From: JACCTI01 sp051005695
Lineage (GTDB): Bacteria > Verrucomicrobiota > Verrucomicrobiia > Chthoniobacterales > UBA10450
DNA: 64,000 bases
Reading direction: 5' to 3'
Assembly (NCBI GenBank): GCA_051005695.1
Contig: JBPCJC010000041.1
Span: 1-64,000 of the forward strand
Shown: positions 9,015 through 16,842 of the stretch, piece after piece
How the letters are laid out: each line of letters begins with the position of its first letter
How positions within the stretch are numbered: the stretch's first letter is position 1
Notes under the pieces: generated by a model
Seen by the model: only the letters and a program-made list of their open reading frames with translations
Database searches by the model: none
Told to the model about the DNA's origin: nothing
Translations under genes and position numbers: made by a program

Positions 9015-9334
9015 GAGTGGCGATCGACCAGGTAAATCAGCGGGAAGAGAAAAACCCAGACGATATCGACGAAATGCCAATAGAGGCCTAACAAGTCGAA
9101 GGGCGTGTCCTGATTGCGGAAGGCATCGGTGAAGCATGCGCGCAACGCGAAGAAGGTGATTATGACCACGCCGGTCATCAACCAGTAGAGACAGAAAAAC
9201 ATCTCGGCGTGTTTTGGATCGGTCGCTGCGATGTGAAAGTTCGCGTCGGGCAAAAGGTGCTCAGAGATTTCTTTCGAATATTCGTAATCAGGGGCAGCAA
9301 ACCGAGGAGTCATGAATACCGACATGAGTTTCAA
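9011..9334 (-). pseudogene. Truncated second copy of cytochrome oxidase subunit III (3' end only)
   Basis: Residues from about YEYSKEI to the C-terminal VDRHS align with the last third of the intact coxC at 19092-19742, but the first five helices are absent. Compared with that copy it also lacks 27 bp (nine residues, HALHVTIGV region), exactly between two CACGCCG direct repeats in the intact gene, as expected of a slippage deletion. The nucleotide sequences match closely near the stop and diverge clearly elsewhere, so this is not a fresh duplicate. Translation is unlikely to give a working subunit. Confidence 0.8.
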
Positions 9335-9791
9335 CCCTGTCGGCGATCAATTCGTGATCGTCAATATCGTGCGCGCGTTCGGTCAGCCTTTCACCATCGT
9401 TCCCGCGACCGCGACGCTAGTGGCGAAAGATGCCGGCGATGAATCAGCCATCTTTAACATCGGCGGAAATGTCGGCATCGCCATCCTTTCCCCCTTCGTC
9501 ACCCGGCGCGCACAGTTCCATGACAGGCGTATCGGCGACGCCATCACCGTTTACGACCCGAACACGTAGGGGCGAGCCGCGACCTTGACCAGCAATTTTG
9601 TCAGCAAAGGATTCAATCCCACGACCGCGCTTCCACAAGCCTCTATGGCGATGGAGGCTCGTTAGGCGTGACGCTTCATCATGGCGTTCAACGACGCCTT
9701 TCTTGTCATCGGCATCAGCCTCGCGGTCGGCGCGGCTGCTGTCTGGTTCTGCAAGGAAACACCCGGCGGCGGCGGTGCGGCTGCGCATTAG
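9312..9791 (+). pseudogene. Remnant of a DHA2-family (EmrB/QacA-like) MFS exporter
   Basis: The frame from 9312 to 9569 encodes a segment resembling the last helices of 14-TM drug exporters (GQPFTIVPATATLVAKDAG, then FNIGGNVGIAILSP, then RRAQFHD). A further piece near 9680-9791, in another frame (MAFNDAFLVIGISLAVGAAA and a polar tail), resembles the final helix. The two are separated by stops and frame changes and the N-terminal three quarters are missing. A CTCGTTAGGC motif (9658-9667) lies in the disrupted stretch between them. Clearly non-functional. Confidence 0.65.
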
Positions 9792-10013
9792 AGCGTGTCA
9801 TGCACTTCGGAGAGGAGGACCACTCCCGGGCAACTGTAGCCACGTGCCCTGCGGGCCGTGGGGCGCGGGTGGGCGATTGCCTTTATGCGCTCCTGTTGGG
9901 AGTTCAGTTACCTGGCCCCGTCTGGGAAGCACGGCCCAAAGGGCACGTGGCTACAGGCGCCGGCGCGCCCGGCGCCTCGTCCACCTTGGCGGACAAAGTG
10001 CATGACACGTTCT
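9790..10013. mobile_element. 224-bp palindromic element with 18-bp terminal inverted repeats (MITE-like)
   Basis: The outer arms 9790-9807 and 9996-10013 match as inverted repeats in 17 of 18 positions (core GTGTCATGCACTT). A second nested pair, 9834-9860 and 9930-9956, matches in 25 of 27 positions and contains CTGTAGCCACGTGCCC. No transposase is encoded. Size and structure fit a non-autonomous transposon-like element or a large folded repeat. A GC-rich relative of the inner arm (ending GGCTACAG) appears at about 56811-56835. Confidence 0.6.
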
Positions 10014-10077
10014 AGCTAATAACAAAAAGACGGGCTGAACATTCGACCCGGCTTTTTCTGGTTAGCTTAAGTGAGCT

Positions 10078-10185
10078 TTACAGCGCCGTCTTGAAGGCGG
10101 GATCGCTCCGATCGCTCTGGCCAGTGCTGCCGTCGACGGCGCAAAGCCGGAAGGATGGGCGCGACAATCCCGGCGGCGTCATCAT
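10078..10185 (-). pseudogene. C-terminal remnant of a fibronectin-III-type protein
   Basis: A 35-codon frame ending in SDRSDPAFKTAL; the FRLCAVDGS segment looks like the last strand of an FN3 domain, as in the intact protein at 10323-10949. No upstream part is present. It suggests that a second copy of the FN3 gene once stood here. Weak evidence because the match is short. Confidence 0.35.
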
Positions 10186-10270
10186 TAGCTCCCTCTGACT
10201 GGGGCCACGCCCGCGCTTACCCGGACACCCTATCGGCTAAACATCGGGCAGCGGCTTCTGGGCAACGAAA

Positions 10271-10299
10271 AAGGCGCATCGGAGTACCCGATGCGCCTT
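10271..10299 (-). terminator. Rho-independent terminator of the FN3 gene
   Basis: A 12-bp perfect stem (10271-10282 with 10288-10299; core GGCGCATCGG) with a 5-nt loop. Read on the minus strand it is followed by a T run, 24 bp downstream of the FN3 gene stop at 10323. This is a standard intrinsic terminator. Confidence 0.85.
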
Positions 10300-10322
10300 T
10301 CATTGGTTAGGTTTAGCTCGGA

Positions 10323-10949
10323 CTAGGGAGCCATCTGCTGGACCGGCGCTGCGAAGGGGCCGGGGTAACCGTTAGCCAGGGCGCAAACCCGGATCAGGTA
10401 GACCGTCCCGCTCTCTAATCCTGAGAGAAGGAGGCGAGCCGCACTCGGGGTCTCGTCCACTGCGGTGAAGGTGCCGGTGCCACTCAAGTCAGTGGAATAT
10501 TCCGCGGCATAGACTTTGGCGCCGATGACGGCCTTCCATTGCACCAGGATGGTGCCGGGATCCTTGCCCATCCGGGCCCGAAGGAGATCAGGCGCGGTCG
10601 GTGAAGGCACCGGAGCCGGCGTGGCGCGGACACCGTAACCGGTGCTAAGGATAAAGCTGGCGTCGCCTTCGGAAACAGTCGAGACGTGGTTAGCCAGGTT
10701 ACCATAGGTCTGCGCCTGGACCTTGCCTGCGGCCTGGACCGCGGCGAAGGCCTGGGCTGAGGCTTGTTTCGCCTGCAGCGCGGCGGCCTGCAGGGTGGCC
10801 AGGTTGGTATTGGCCGTGTCGAGCGCATCGATCAACGGCTGGGTGCCGGTCAGGACCGTTTTGCTCATTGTTACTACCTTGCCGCCCTGGTCGATCCGCT
10901 GGGCTACGGAGGAGGGGAGGTTTAGTTTAATAATGCTTTTCTTTTTCAT
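10323..10949 (-). CDS. Small protein with coiled-coil N-terminus and fibronectin type III domain
   Basis: About 208 aa from ATG 10949. Residues 1-30 are basic; 35-85 are Ala/Gln-rich and probably helical (TANTNLATLQAAALQAKQ); a Pro-rich linker (PAPVPSPTAP) leads into one FN3 domain at about 120-206, with the expected W (VQWKAVIGAKVY), Y (YAAEYS) and the final VYLIRVCALANGYPGP strand. No signal peptide is clear. Similar small FN3 proteins are recurrent in Verrucomicrobia and Bacteroidetes genomes; their function is not known to me. It has its own terminator at 10271-10299. Confidence 0.75.
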   Translation of the reverse strand: MKKKSIIKLNLPSSVAQRIDQGGKVVTMSKTVLTGTQPLIDALDTANTNLATLQAAALQAKQASAQAFAAVQAAGKVQAQTYGNLANHVSTVSEGDASFILSTGYGVRATPAPVPSPTAPDLLRARMGKDPGTILVQWKAVIGAKVYAAEYSTDLSGTGTFTAVDETPSAARLLLSGLESGTVYLIRVCALANGYPGPFAAPVQQMAP

Positions 10950-11235
10950 ACGCACAGAGGCTTTGAGTCCCTCGGACTACCCGCGGCGAATCTTCATTGG
11001 AAGACTTGCGTAACCTCGTTAGTTTGGTTCGAGGCCTGCCTTAATGACAGCGACCGGGAGTCTAGCAAATCCAGTGCCACGGTCTGATTGCATCACTCGT
11101 TATTCTTAAATAACTAACAAGTGCTTGGGTAAAATAAGCAAGGCGGCTCAGCTTTGACCGATTCAGCGAGAAGTTTCAGGGCAAAGACCCGCCTCATTGA
11201 AGTGCGAGACCCGGGTTTACCGGCAAAGGCCTTGG

Positions 11236-11616
11236 TCACTGAGCTACCGGCCAGGAGTGTAAGGGCAAAAGCATGGACTCCTCGGGCAGGAGCGACGAGT
11301 TTTGGGATGAAGGTCCGGGCTGTGGGGGTGCAGGCCACGGCTTTAGGGGCAGAGGTCTGCACTCTTGGGGTACAGGCCACGACCGTAGGGGCAAAGGCCT
11401 GAACTCTTGGGGTACAAGCCGCGACTTTAGGGCCAAAGGTCTGGCCTTTAAGTCGAACATTGCCGCCACTGAATTAGAATGGCCGGCGGCCAAACTTAAC
11501 TGCCAGCCGTCATCCTCGGAAATGCGAACGGCCTTTCTCAGAGTTGCGGACCTAAGGCGAGCGGGCTGCCGTCCCAGCTCGGTAGCTAAGGTTTGAGCCG
11601 CGTAGATTTTTGCCAT
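11236..11616 (-). CDS. Hypothetical protein with 14-residue tandem repeats
   Basis: A 126-aa frame. The first 60 residues are ordinary and probably globular (VRISEDDGWQLSLAAGHSN). The rest is a degenerate 14-aa repeat of the type RPLPLRSWPVPQEC, matching 42-bp tandem DNA repeats. I do not recognise the family. Long frames also run through the repeat on the plus strand, so the coding strand is not certain. The N-terminal part and the continuous frame favour the minus strand. It lies between the FN3 gene and cas9, reading away from cas9. Confidence 0.4.
   Translation of the reverse strand: MAKIYAAQTLATELGRQPARLRSATLRKAVRISEDDGWQLSLAAGHSNSVAAMFDLKARPLALKSRLVPQEFRPLPLRSWPVPQECRPLPLKPWPAPPQPGPSSQNSSLLPEESMLLPLHSWPVAQ
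11320..11445. repeat. Three degenerate 42-bp tandem repeats
   Basis: Units at 11320-11361, 11362-11403 and 11404-11445 share the cores TTGGGGTACA and TAGGGGCA; a more decayed unit may precede them. The period is a multiple of three, so it keeps every frame open and creates several overlapping artefact frames. Confidence 0.7.
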
Positions 11617-11782
11617 CTAAGTTGCGCAGAGGGATTCCGGTTGGGGCGGGACGGGGCCTTCGCTTAAAGCACGACCGACAGACGGCAGGTGATCGAGGTC
11701 GGTGAGATCACCGGAATAGGACGGCACGTGGCAGAATAAGTGATCTTCCCAAGGCTTCGTTGTTTTGGTAAAGCCGGAGGCA

Positions 11783-14700
11783 ATGAAGACAGTATGGTCG
11801 TTCGACTTGGGAAAAGCGTCTATCGGCGAGGCGGTCCGCGACGTGGCGACCGATGATTTCCCGCACAAAGCCTCGCTTCTCATCCCGCAGGACTTTGCGG
11901 ATACCAGGCCGGCGGCTGGGCGGCGACGGATGTGGCGTACCCGTCAGGCTCATAAGGCTCGTGAGGCGTGGCTGGATGAAGTCTGGCGCGCAGCAGGGCT
12001 CCAGCCATTGACCGGGCGGCGGGTGGAGCGAGAGAATGGGAAGTGGAAGGCAGTAGAGGAAACCGCTGAACAGCGGGAACGCCGCGGATGGCTGGAGCGT
12101 GAATTTCCCGCAAAAGGTGACCCGACTTGTTACAACTCTTCGCTGCTGCGGATAAAGCTCCTGGACCCGAGGACGCCCGCGCCGGGGGAAGTGCTAGCGG
12201 ACTGGCAGATTTACAAGGCGCTGCATTCGGCCATTCAAAAAAGAGGTTACGGTCGCGTGCCTTGGGCGACGCGGGCAGCAAAGCGTGGGGAGCAGAACGA
12301 AGAGGAGTTAGTCTCGGCATTGCTCAAGAAAGATCCGGCAAAACTCACCGACGAGGAAAAGGTCTATCGTGCCGCCGTTGAAGCTTGGCCGAAGTTTAAG
12401 CAGGAAGTTCCCGACAGCGCTTTTCATTTCCCGGCTTATTACGACGCCCGGAAGATGGATCTCTGGTCACCGGACAAACCGGCGACGTTGCGCGATCGAA
12501 TCGATTGCACCGCGGAAAGCACGCGAAAAATCCGCTTTGACCGATCTGATGTCGAAAATGAAATAGCTATTCTGGCACGCCGTGCCGCTGAGTTGTTGCC
12601 AGCCATCGCCGCCTCCTTTTCGCGCTTCCGAGAGGAAGGTTGCACGGTCAAGTGGACAGAGAATCCACTGCGATTGACGCTGCATTACGGTAAAGTCGAC
12701 TCGTCCGACGGCGCCAAGGCTTTCGATGTGACTGCCTCGGACTTTGGCGCATTTCTCGTGCACGGGCCGGCGGGGGAGCCATCGGAAAGCGCACGAGAGG
12801 ATTTCGCGGGCTATCTTGCTTTTCGGACAAAGCATGGCTTGCACCCGGGCAGCACGGATGACTGGTTAGGCGCGATCGGACAGAAGACGCCGCGCTTTGA
12901 TAACCGCATCATTAATGACTGCGCTCTCATCTCGCGCCTTCAGGTCTGCAACGTTGCGGTGCGCTTCGATAAAAAGACCGGCCAACCTTATCCCGATTCG
13001 CTGCTTGCCTCAGAAGTGACCTTTCTGATGAAGCTGAAGAACACGCTCGTGAACGACGAGCCGAAGCCGCGGAAGCTGCGGCCGGAGGAAGTCCGCGAGA
13101 TATTCGCCATCGTCACCGCCGACGCTCGCGCGGTCAGGCCAGACGAAAAGAACGCGGAGCACAAAGTCGTCAGCCATTACTCTCTCGGAAAGAGCGATTG
13201 GGGTAGCGCAAAGAGTTTGAAAAAGCTGGGCCTCCGGACGATGGCGAACCACGAGGAAGTGAAAGCTCCGAAGGTGGAAGGCCGCAGCCGCTTCAGTCGG
13301 CCGGCGCTGCGGCTGATTCGAGCGTTGATCCTCAGCGGGCAAAAACCGTCCGAGTTTTACGGGCGACTGCTCGCGCGGGAGCCTGCATTGCTCGACGAAA
13401 TGGGGATGGATGTGCTCGATGCCGAGCCGGCGCGTTTCGTCGGGAAGAACGGCACGGAAAAGAAGTTTATGAAACGCGACCGACCCTGGGTCTTGAAAGG
13501 GGACTTGACGTTCTTCGCGGATCTCGCGCGGAAGAACGCAAAAGGCGAGGGCGACACGTGGGAAGATTTGTACTTTCCGGAGCAGCGTCTCTACGCGCTG
13601 GAAGCAAGGCACAAAGACGAAGCAGGCAAGGTGGATGTGCCGAACGCGGTGCGGGAAATCATCGGAAGCATCAACGACCCGGTGGTCCGTCATCGGCTTG
13701 GTGTTTTCGCCGACCGAATCGGGGAACACCATGCACGATTCGGAGTGCCGGAAGAGCTCGTACTGGAGTTTATTCGTGAAGACTTCATGGGCGAACAGGC
13801 GAAGTTCGAGTTAAGGCGCTTTCAGAATGAGCGTGAAAAGGCGCGGAAAGAGGCGAAGGAGCGAGCAGCCGATTTGGGGGCAGGGGAACGCTCAGGACAG
13901 CTTAAGTATGAGCTGTTCAAGATGCAGGGCGACGCCTGCCCTTATTGCCAACAGCCATTTTTCCAAACGGAACTCACGAACTACCGCATCGAGCACATCG
14001 TCCCGCGCCAGCAGGGCGGGCCAGATGCGATGGTAAACTACGTCCTCGCACACGAAGCGTGCAACGATGCGAAGGGCGAGATGACGCCGTTCCAATGGAA
14101 GCACGGGCGTGAAGGCTGGGACGCCTACGAGACATGGGTGAAGCGGCACGCCACTGCCTTGCGGAACAAGAAAGTGCAATTGCTCCTGCAGGAAGACGCG
14201 CCCGAGCTTGTCCAACGCTATACAGCGCTGGCCGAGACGGCATGGATCGCGAAACTCGCGCAGAAGATCGTGTCGCTGCATTTCGGTTGGCGCAATGGCA
14301 ACGACCTTTCGGGATCGAAGCCGGTTAAGCGAGTGACAGTCATTTCCGGTGGTCTAACCGCTCGCATTCGGCGCGCCTATCGGCTCAATAGCCTGCTTGC
14401 GCCTATGCCCGCGAAGTTTCTCACCGAGGCGCTACAGCGCGCGGCGGAAAGAAAGCAGTCGCCGCTGACTGCAGAAGAATCTGCCTTGGTAACGAAGGAA
14501 GCCGCTTACGAATGGGAGTCAGTCGCCGAAAAGAACCGCCAAGATGATCGCCACCACGCGCTCGACGCGATGGTAATCAACTTCCTGCCGCAATGGACGC
14601 GCGATGCGCGGAAGGAGCATTTTTTTCGCTTTCCGGAAAGGATTCAAAGAAACGCCCAAGCGTATTTTCGCGAAGAGATCGCGGCTGTTCGCCCGGTTTC

Positions 14701-15457
14701 GCTCGCCAGAGTAAAACCGGCGCTGGAGGAAACGTTCTACGGAATGCGCTCGCTTAATGGGGCTAACTACATCGTCAAGAGAAGGCCGCTCTTCGATCTC
14801 GCGGTGAAGGAAGTGAAGGGGAAGCTGGAACTCAGAGCGCGGAAGGACATCGAGCCGCACAAGATTGTCGACGGAGCGATCCGCGAACTAGTCGCGGAGT
14901 TCCTCGGAGCGCATCCCGATCTAACCCTGGAGCAGTGGCGCGACTGGTGCGCCACTTTGAGACTCAGCCCCAACGGTCCCAGAATTGTGAAAGTGCTGAT
15001 GACCGAGACCAAACGCGACGCGGTCGAGGAATACGGCCGCTTCGGCAAGGCCGGCAATGCTGGCCGTGAGCAATATAGAAGGGGTGCCTCCCATGCAGGC
15101 TACTTTGTGTTTACCTTACCAGCCACCGCAAAAAAGGAATCGGGTAAAAGACCCGTCCGCGTGCAGCCGGTGTATGCCTTTCAGCAGCGAGCGGCAGTCG
15201 AGAAAGAACTTCGCTCGACGCCCGGAGTCGAGATCGGCGGTTACTTTTGGGCGGGATGTCAGGTTATCCTTGCGAAAGAATGGGAGTTCAAAGGCGAGAG
15301 ATTCCCGGCTGATGAATATACTCTCAGAACCCTGTGGACGCAGGGGAACGCGATCCTGAAGCACGGCGCGCACGGCTTCATCGGGGCAAAACCAAAGCAC
15401 AACGCGCCGATTCCTCTTTGGATTCTTGTCGATGCCGGGATGAAGCCGAAGCCTTAG
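11783..15457 (+). CDS. cas9: Cas9 endonuclease, type II-C
   Basis: A 1224-aa RNA-guided DNA endonuclease. The ATG at 11783 is chosen over a TTG six codons upstream because it follows CGGAGG and gives the standard N-terminus. RuvC-I is WSFDLGKASIG with Asp8. An Arg-rich bridge helix lies at about residues 45-65 (GRRRMWRTRQAHKAR). RuvC-II has the Glu in EELVLEFIRED at about 659. The HNH domain has a CPYC knuckle, EHIVPRQQGG (catalytic His about 738) and Asn residues in VNYVLAHEACNDAKG. RuvC-III is RHHALDAMV with Asp about 927. The remainder is the PAM-interacting region. All catalytic residues are present. The operon cas9-cas1-cas2 without csn2 or cas4 defines II-C, although many II-C enzymes are shorter (about 1000-1100 aa). 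Confidence 0.95.
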   Translation: MKTVWSFDLGKASIGEAVRDVATDDFPHKASLLIPQDFADTRPAAGRRRMWRTRQAHKAREAWLDEVWRAAGLQPLTGRRVERENGKWKAVEETAEQRERRGWLEREFPAKGDPTCYNSSLLRIKLLDPRTPAPGEVLADWQIYKALHSAIQKRGYGRVPWATRAAKRGEQNEEELVSALLKKDPAKLTDEEKVYRAAVEAWPKFKQEVPDSAFHFPAYYDARKMDLWSPDKPATLRDRIDCTAESTRKIRFDRSDVENEIAILARRAAELLPAIAASFSRFREEGCTVKWTENPLRLTLHYGKVDSSDGAKAFDVTASDFGAFLVHGPAGEPSESAREDFAGYLAFRTKHGLHPGSTDDWLGAIGQKTPRFDNRIINDCALISRLQVCNVAVRFDKKTGQPYPDSLLASEVTFLMKLKNTLVNDEPKPRKLRPEEVREIFAIVTADARAVRPDEKNAEHKVVSHYSLGKSDWGSAKSLKKLGLRTMANHEEVKAPKVEGRSRFSRPALRLIRALILSGQKPSEFYGRLLAREPALLDEMGMDVLDAEPARFVGKNGTEKKFMKRDRPWVLKGDLTFFADLARKNAKGEGDTWEDLYFPEQRLYALEARHKDEAGKVDVPNAVREIIGSINDPVVRHRLGVFADRIGEHHARFGVPEELVLEFIREDFMGEQAKFELRRFQNEREKARKEAKERAADLGAGERSGQLKYELFKMQGDACPYCQQPFFQTELTNYRIEHIVPRQQGGPDAMVNYVLAHEACNDAKGEMTPFQWKHGREGWDAYETWVKRHATALRNKKVQLLLQEDAPELVQRYTALAETAWIAKLAQKIVSLHFGWRNGNDLSGSKPVKRVTVISGGLTARIRRAYRLNSLLAPMPAKFLTEALQRAAERKQSPLTAEESALVTKEAAYEWESVAEKNRQDDRHHALDAMVINFLPQWTRDARKEHFFRFPERIQRNAQAYFREEIAAVRPVSLARVKPALEETFYGMRSLNGANYIVKRRPLFDLAVKEVKGKLELRARKDIEPHKIVDGAIRELVAEFLGAHPDLTLEQWRDWCATLRLSPNGPRIVKVLMTETKRDAVEEYGRFGKAGNAGREQYRRGASHAGYFVFTLPATAKKESGKRPVRVQPVYAFQQRAAVEKELRSTPGVEIGGYFWAGCQVILAKEWEFKGERFPADEYTLRTLWTQGNAILKHGAHGFIGAKPKHNAPIPLWILVDAGMKPKP

Positions 15458-15461
15458 CACC

Positions 15462-16343
15462 ATGAGCTACCACATTCTCCACGTCCTGCAGCATGGAGCG
15501 ACCTTGTCGAAGGAGCGTGGGTTTATTGTCTGCAAAGCGCCGGACGGTTCGGAATTGCGGCGACCACACCAGGACATGCGAGCGGTGATCGTTGCGGCGC
15601 GGGGGGTAACGCTTACTTCAAACTTTGTCGCGGCAATCTTGGAAAGCGATGGGATTATTCTTCATTGCAATGACGCCTACGAACCCTGCGGAGTCACTGC
15701 ACCGCTCGAGCGCGTGGTTGATCAGCGCGCTTTTCTTCATCAAGCTTCCCGGCCCAGGCGCCTCAATGAAAGATTGTGGCGCCGGATGTTGCAGGGCAAG
15801 ACGCGCAATCAACAGCGCGTCCTGGCGCAGAAAGAGGTGGCTAGCCCACATCTGGAACTCGCGCTCAAGACCGGCCACATCGATGAGGGCAATTGTGCAC
15901 GGCGTTATTGGCAGCTTTATTTTCCAGCAATTGGCTGGTCGGCCACGAAACGGGATCGCAAGGAGAACAGCGCGCCGAACCAGATGCTTAACTACGGCTA
16001 CACGGTGCTGGGTTCGCTCTGTCACCGCAGCATCATCGTGCATGGCTTAACGCCGGCGCTCGGAGTTAAGCATATGCCGCGGTATCGCTCGACGCCGCTC
16101 GTTTACGATTTAATGGAACCTTTCCGGCCGGTGGTGGATATGATGCTGGCTGAATTCATGCGCACGAACGAGGTCTCCCTGCGCGCCTGGTCGCGCCATG
16201 TCGGGATGCAATTGCGCGAACATCGCGTAGCACACGAGCGTTATTCCCTAAAGCTTATGGATGCGATCGACGCCTGTGCCAGCTCGCTCGCACGCAGCTA
16301 CGCTAAACACGCAGACGAGCCGTTCTGGGTGCCGGAGTTGTGA
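15462..16343 (+). CDS. cas1: Cas1 integrase of the type II system
   Basis: A 293-aa protein starting four bases after the cas9 stop. Cas1 with Cas2 inserts new spacers at the array. Metal-site residues are visible: Glu142 in DEGNCARRYW, His204 in LGVKHMP and Glu219 in YDLMEPFRPVVD. The N-terminal beta domain (residues about 1-85) and the helical catalytic domain are both complete. The GTG start of cas2 overlaps its TGA. Confidence 0.95.
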   Translation: MSYHILHVLQHGATLSKERGFIVCKAPDGSELRRPHQDMRAVIVAARGVTLTSNFVAAILESDGIILHCNDAYEPCGVTAPLERVVDQRAFLHQASRPRRLNERLWRRMLQGKTRNQQRVLAQKEVASPHLELALKTGHIDEGNCARRYWQLYFPAIGWSATKRDRKENSAPNQMLNYGYTVLGSLCHRSIIVHGLTPALGVKHMPRYRSTPLVYDLMEPFRPVVDMMLAEFMRTNEVSLRAWSRHVGMQLREHRVAHERYSLKLMDAIDACASSLARSYAKHADEPFWVPEL

Positions 16344-16690
16344 TCGAGAAGAAGAGTCCGTTCCGTATGGGCTGGGTGATGGTAATGTTCGATCTGCCGG
16401 TGTTGACCGATGAGGAGAAGCGCGCGGCCAGCAGGTTTCGCAAAGATTTGCTCGAAAGCGGATACTTCATGATTCAATGGAGCATCTATGCTCGTCCATG
16501 TGTGACCTACGAGCATCTCGACACGCAGATTCGTCGAGTGAAATCGGTTACGCCGGAGGCAGGCAATGTGCGGTTAATGTTTATCACCGATGAGCAATGG
16601 GGCCGGAGCGTGACCATCATCGGCCCGAACTACCGGCAAGGGAATCGCGCTCTCAATCCCGAGATGCCGGAGCAGGTGGAGTTCTGGTAA
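16340..16690 (+). CDS. cas2: Cas2 subunit of the spacer integrase
   Basis: A 116-aa protein with GTG start overlapping the cas1 stop (GTGA). The first strand MGWVMVMFDLPV carries the conserved Asp, followed by GYFMIQWSIYARPC as the second conserved element, and the protein ends PEQVEFW, as in type II-C Cas2 proteins. It forms the dimeric core of the Cas1-Cas2 complex. The terminator of the convergent tracrRNA lies immediately beyond its stop. Confidence 0.95.
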   Translation: MIEKKSPFRMGWVMVMFDLPVLTDEEKRAASRFRKDLLESGYFMIQWSIYARPCVTYEHLDTQIRRVKSVTPEAGNVRLMFITDEQWGRSVTIIGPNYRQGNRALNPEMPEQVEFW

Positions 16691-16808
16691 AGAAAAGCGC
16701 CATTCGGACGTGCGATGCAGTGGTCCAAATGGCGCTAAATTAGTTGAGACTTCACCCCCCGGAAAAGTCGAATAGGCTTTAAATCTCTGCAATCTTTGCT
16801 CTTGCGTC
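16689..16808 (-). ncRNA. tracrRNA
   Basis: Plus-strand 16743-16775 is an inverted, imperfect copy of the CRISPR repeat (GTTGAGACTTCAC, then CCGG, then GAATAG). The minus-strand transcript therefore contains an anti-repeat that pairs with minus-strand crRNA: three base pairs, a two-base mismatch bulge, then a continuous duplex through the CCGG core with one G-U wobble. The anti-repeat is followed by a short linker and a single strong hairpin with a T run. The RNA would be about 120 nt. The -10-like TAGAAT in the first repeat (16815-16820) is placed to start it near 16808; the exact ends are estimates. Confidence 0.85.
16693..16736 (-). terminator. Intrinsic terminator of tracrRNA
   Basis: On the minus strand, AGCGCCATT pairs with AATGGCGCT, a single mismatch follows, then GGAC pairs with GTCC; the loop is 13 nt and the stem is followed by TTTTCTTT. 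The outer arms are 16728-16736 and 16696-16704. In Cas9 systems the terminal tracrRNA hairpin also serves as a Cas9-binding element. Confidence 0.85.
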
Positions 16809-16814
16809 AAACCT

Positions 16815-16842
16815 ATTCTATCCAACTTCTCCGGGGAGTGAA
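16815..16842 (-). promoter_or_regulatory. Repeat-embedded promoter (present in every repeat)
   Basis: Read on the minus strand each repeat ends in TAGAAT, a good -10 hexamer (16815-16820 in the repeat nearest cas2). Sixteen bases upstream, in the same repeat, is TTCACT as a weak -35 (16837-16842). Neisseria type II-C arrays carry the same arrangement, with the -10 at the 3' end of each repeat, so every spacer can be transcribed from its own promoter. This copy would drive the tracrRNA. Inferred from sequence. Confidence 0.6.

Noticed and set aside
11617..11782. Possible tracrRNA upstream of cas9
   Set aside because: No sequence complementary to the repeat is visible there; the clear anti-repeat lies at 16743-16775.
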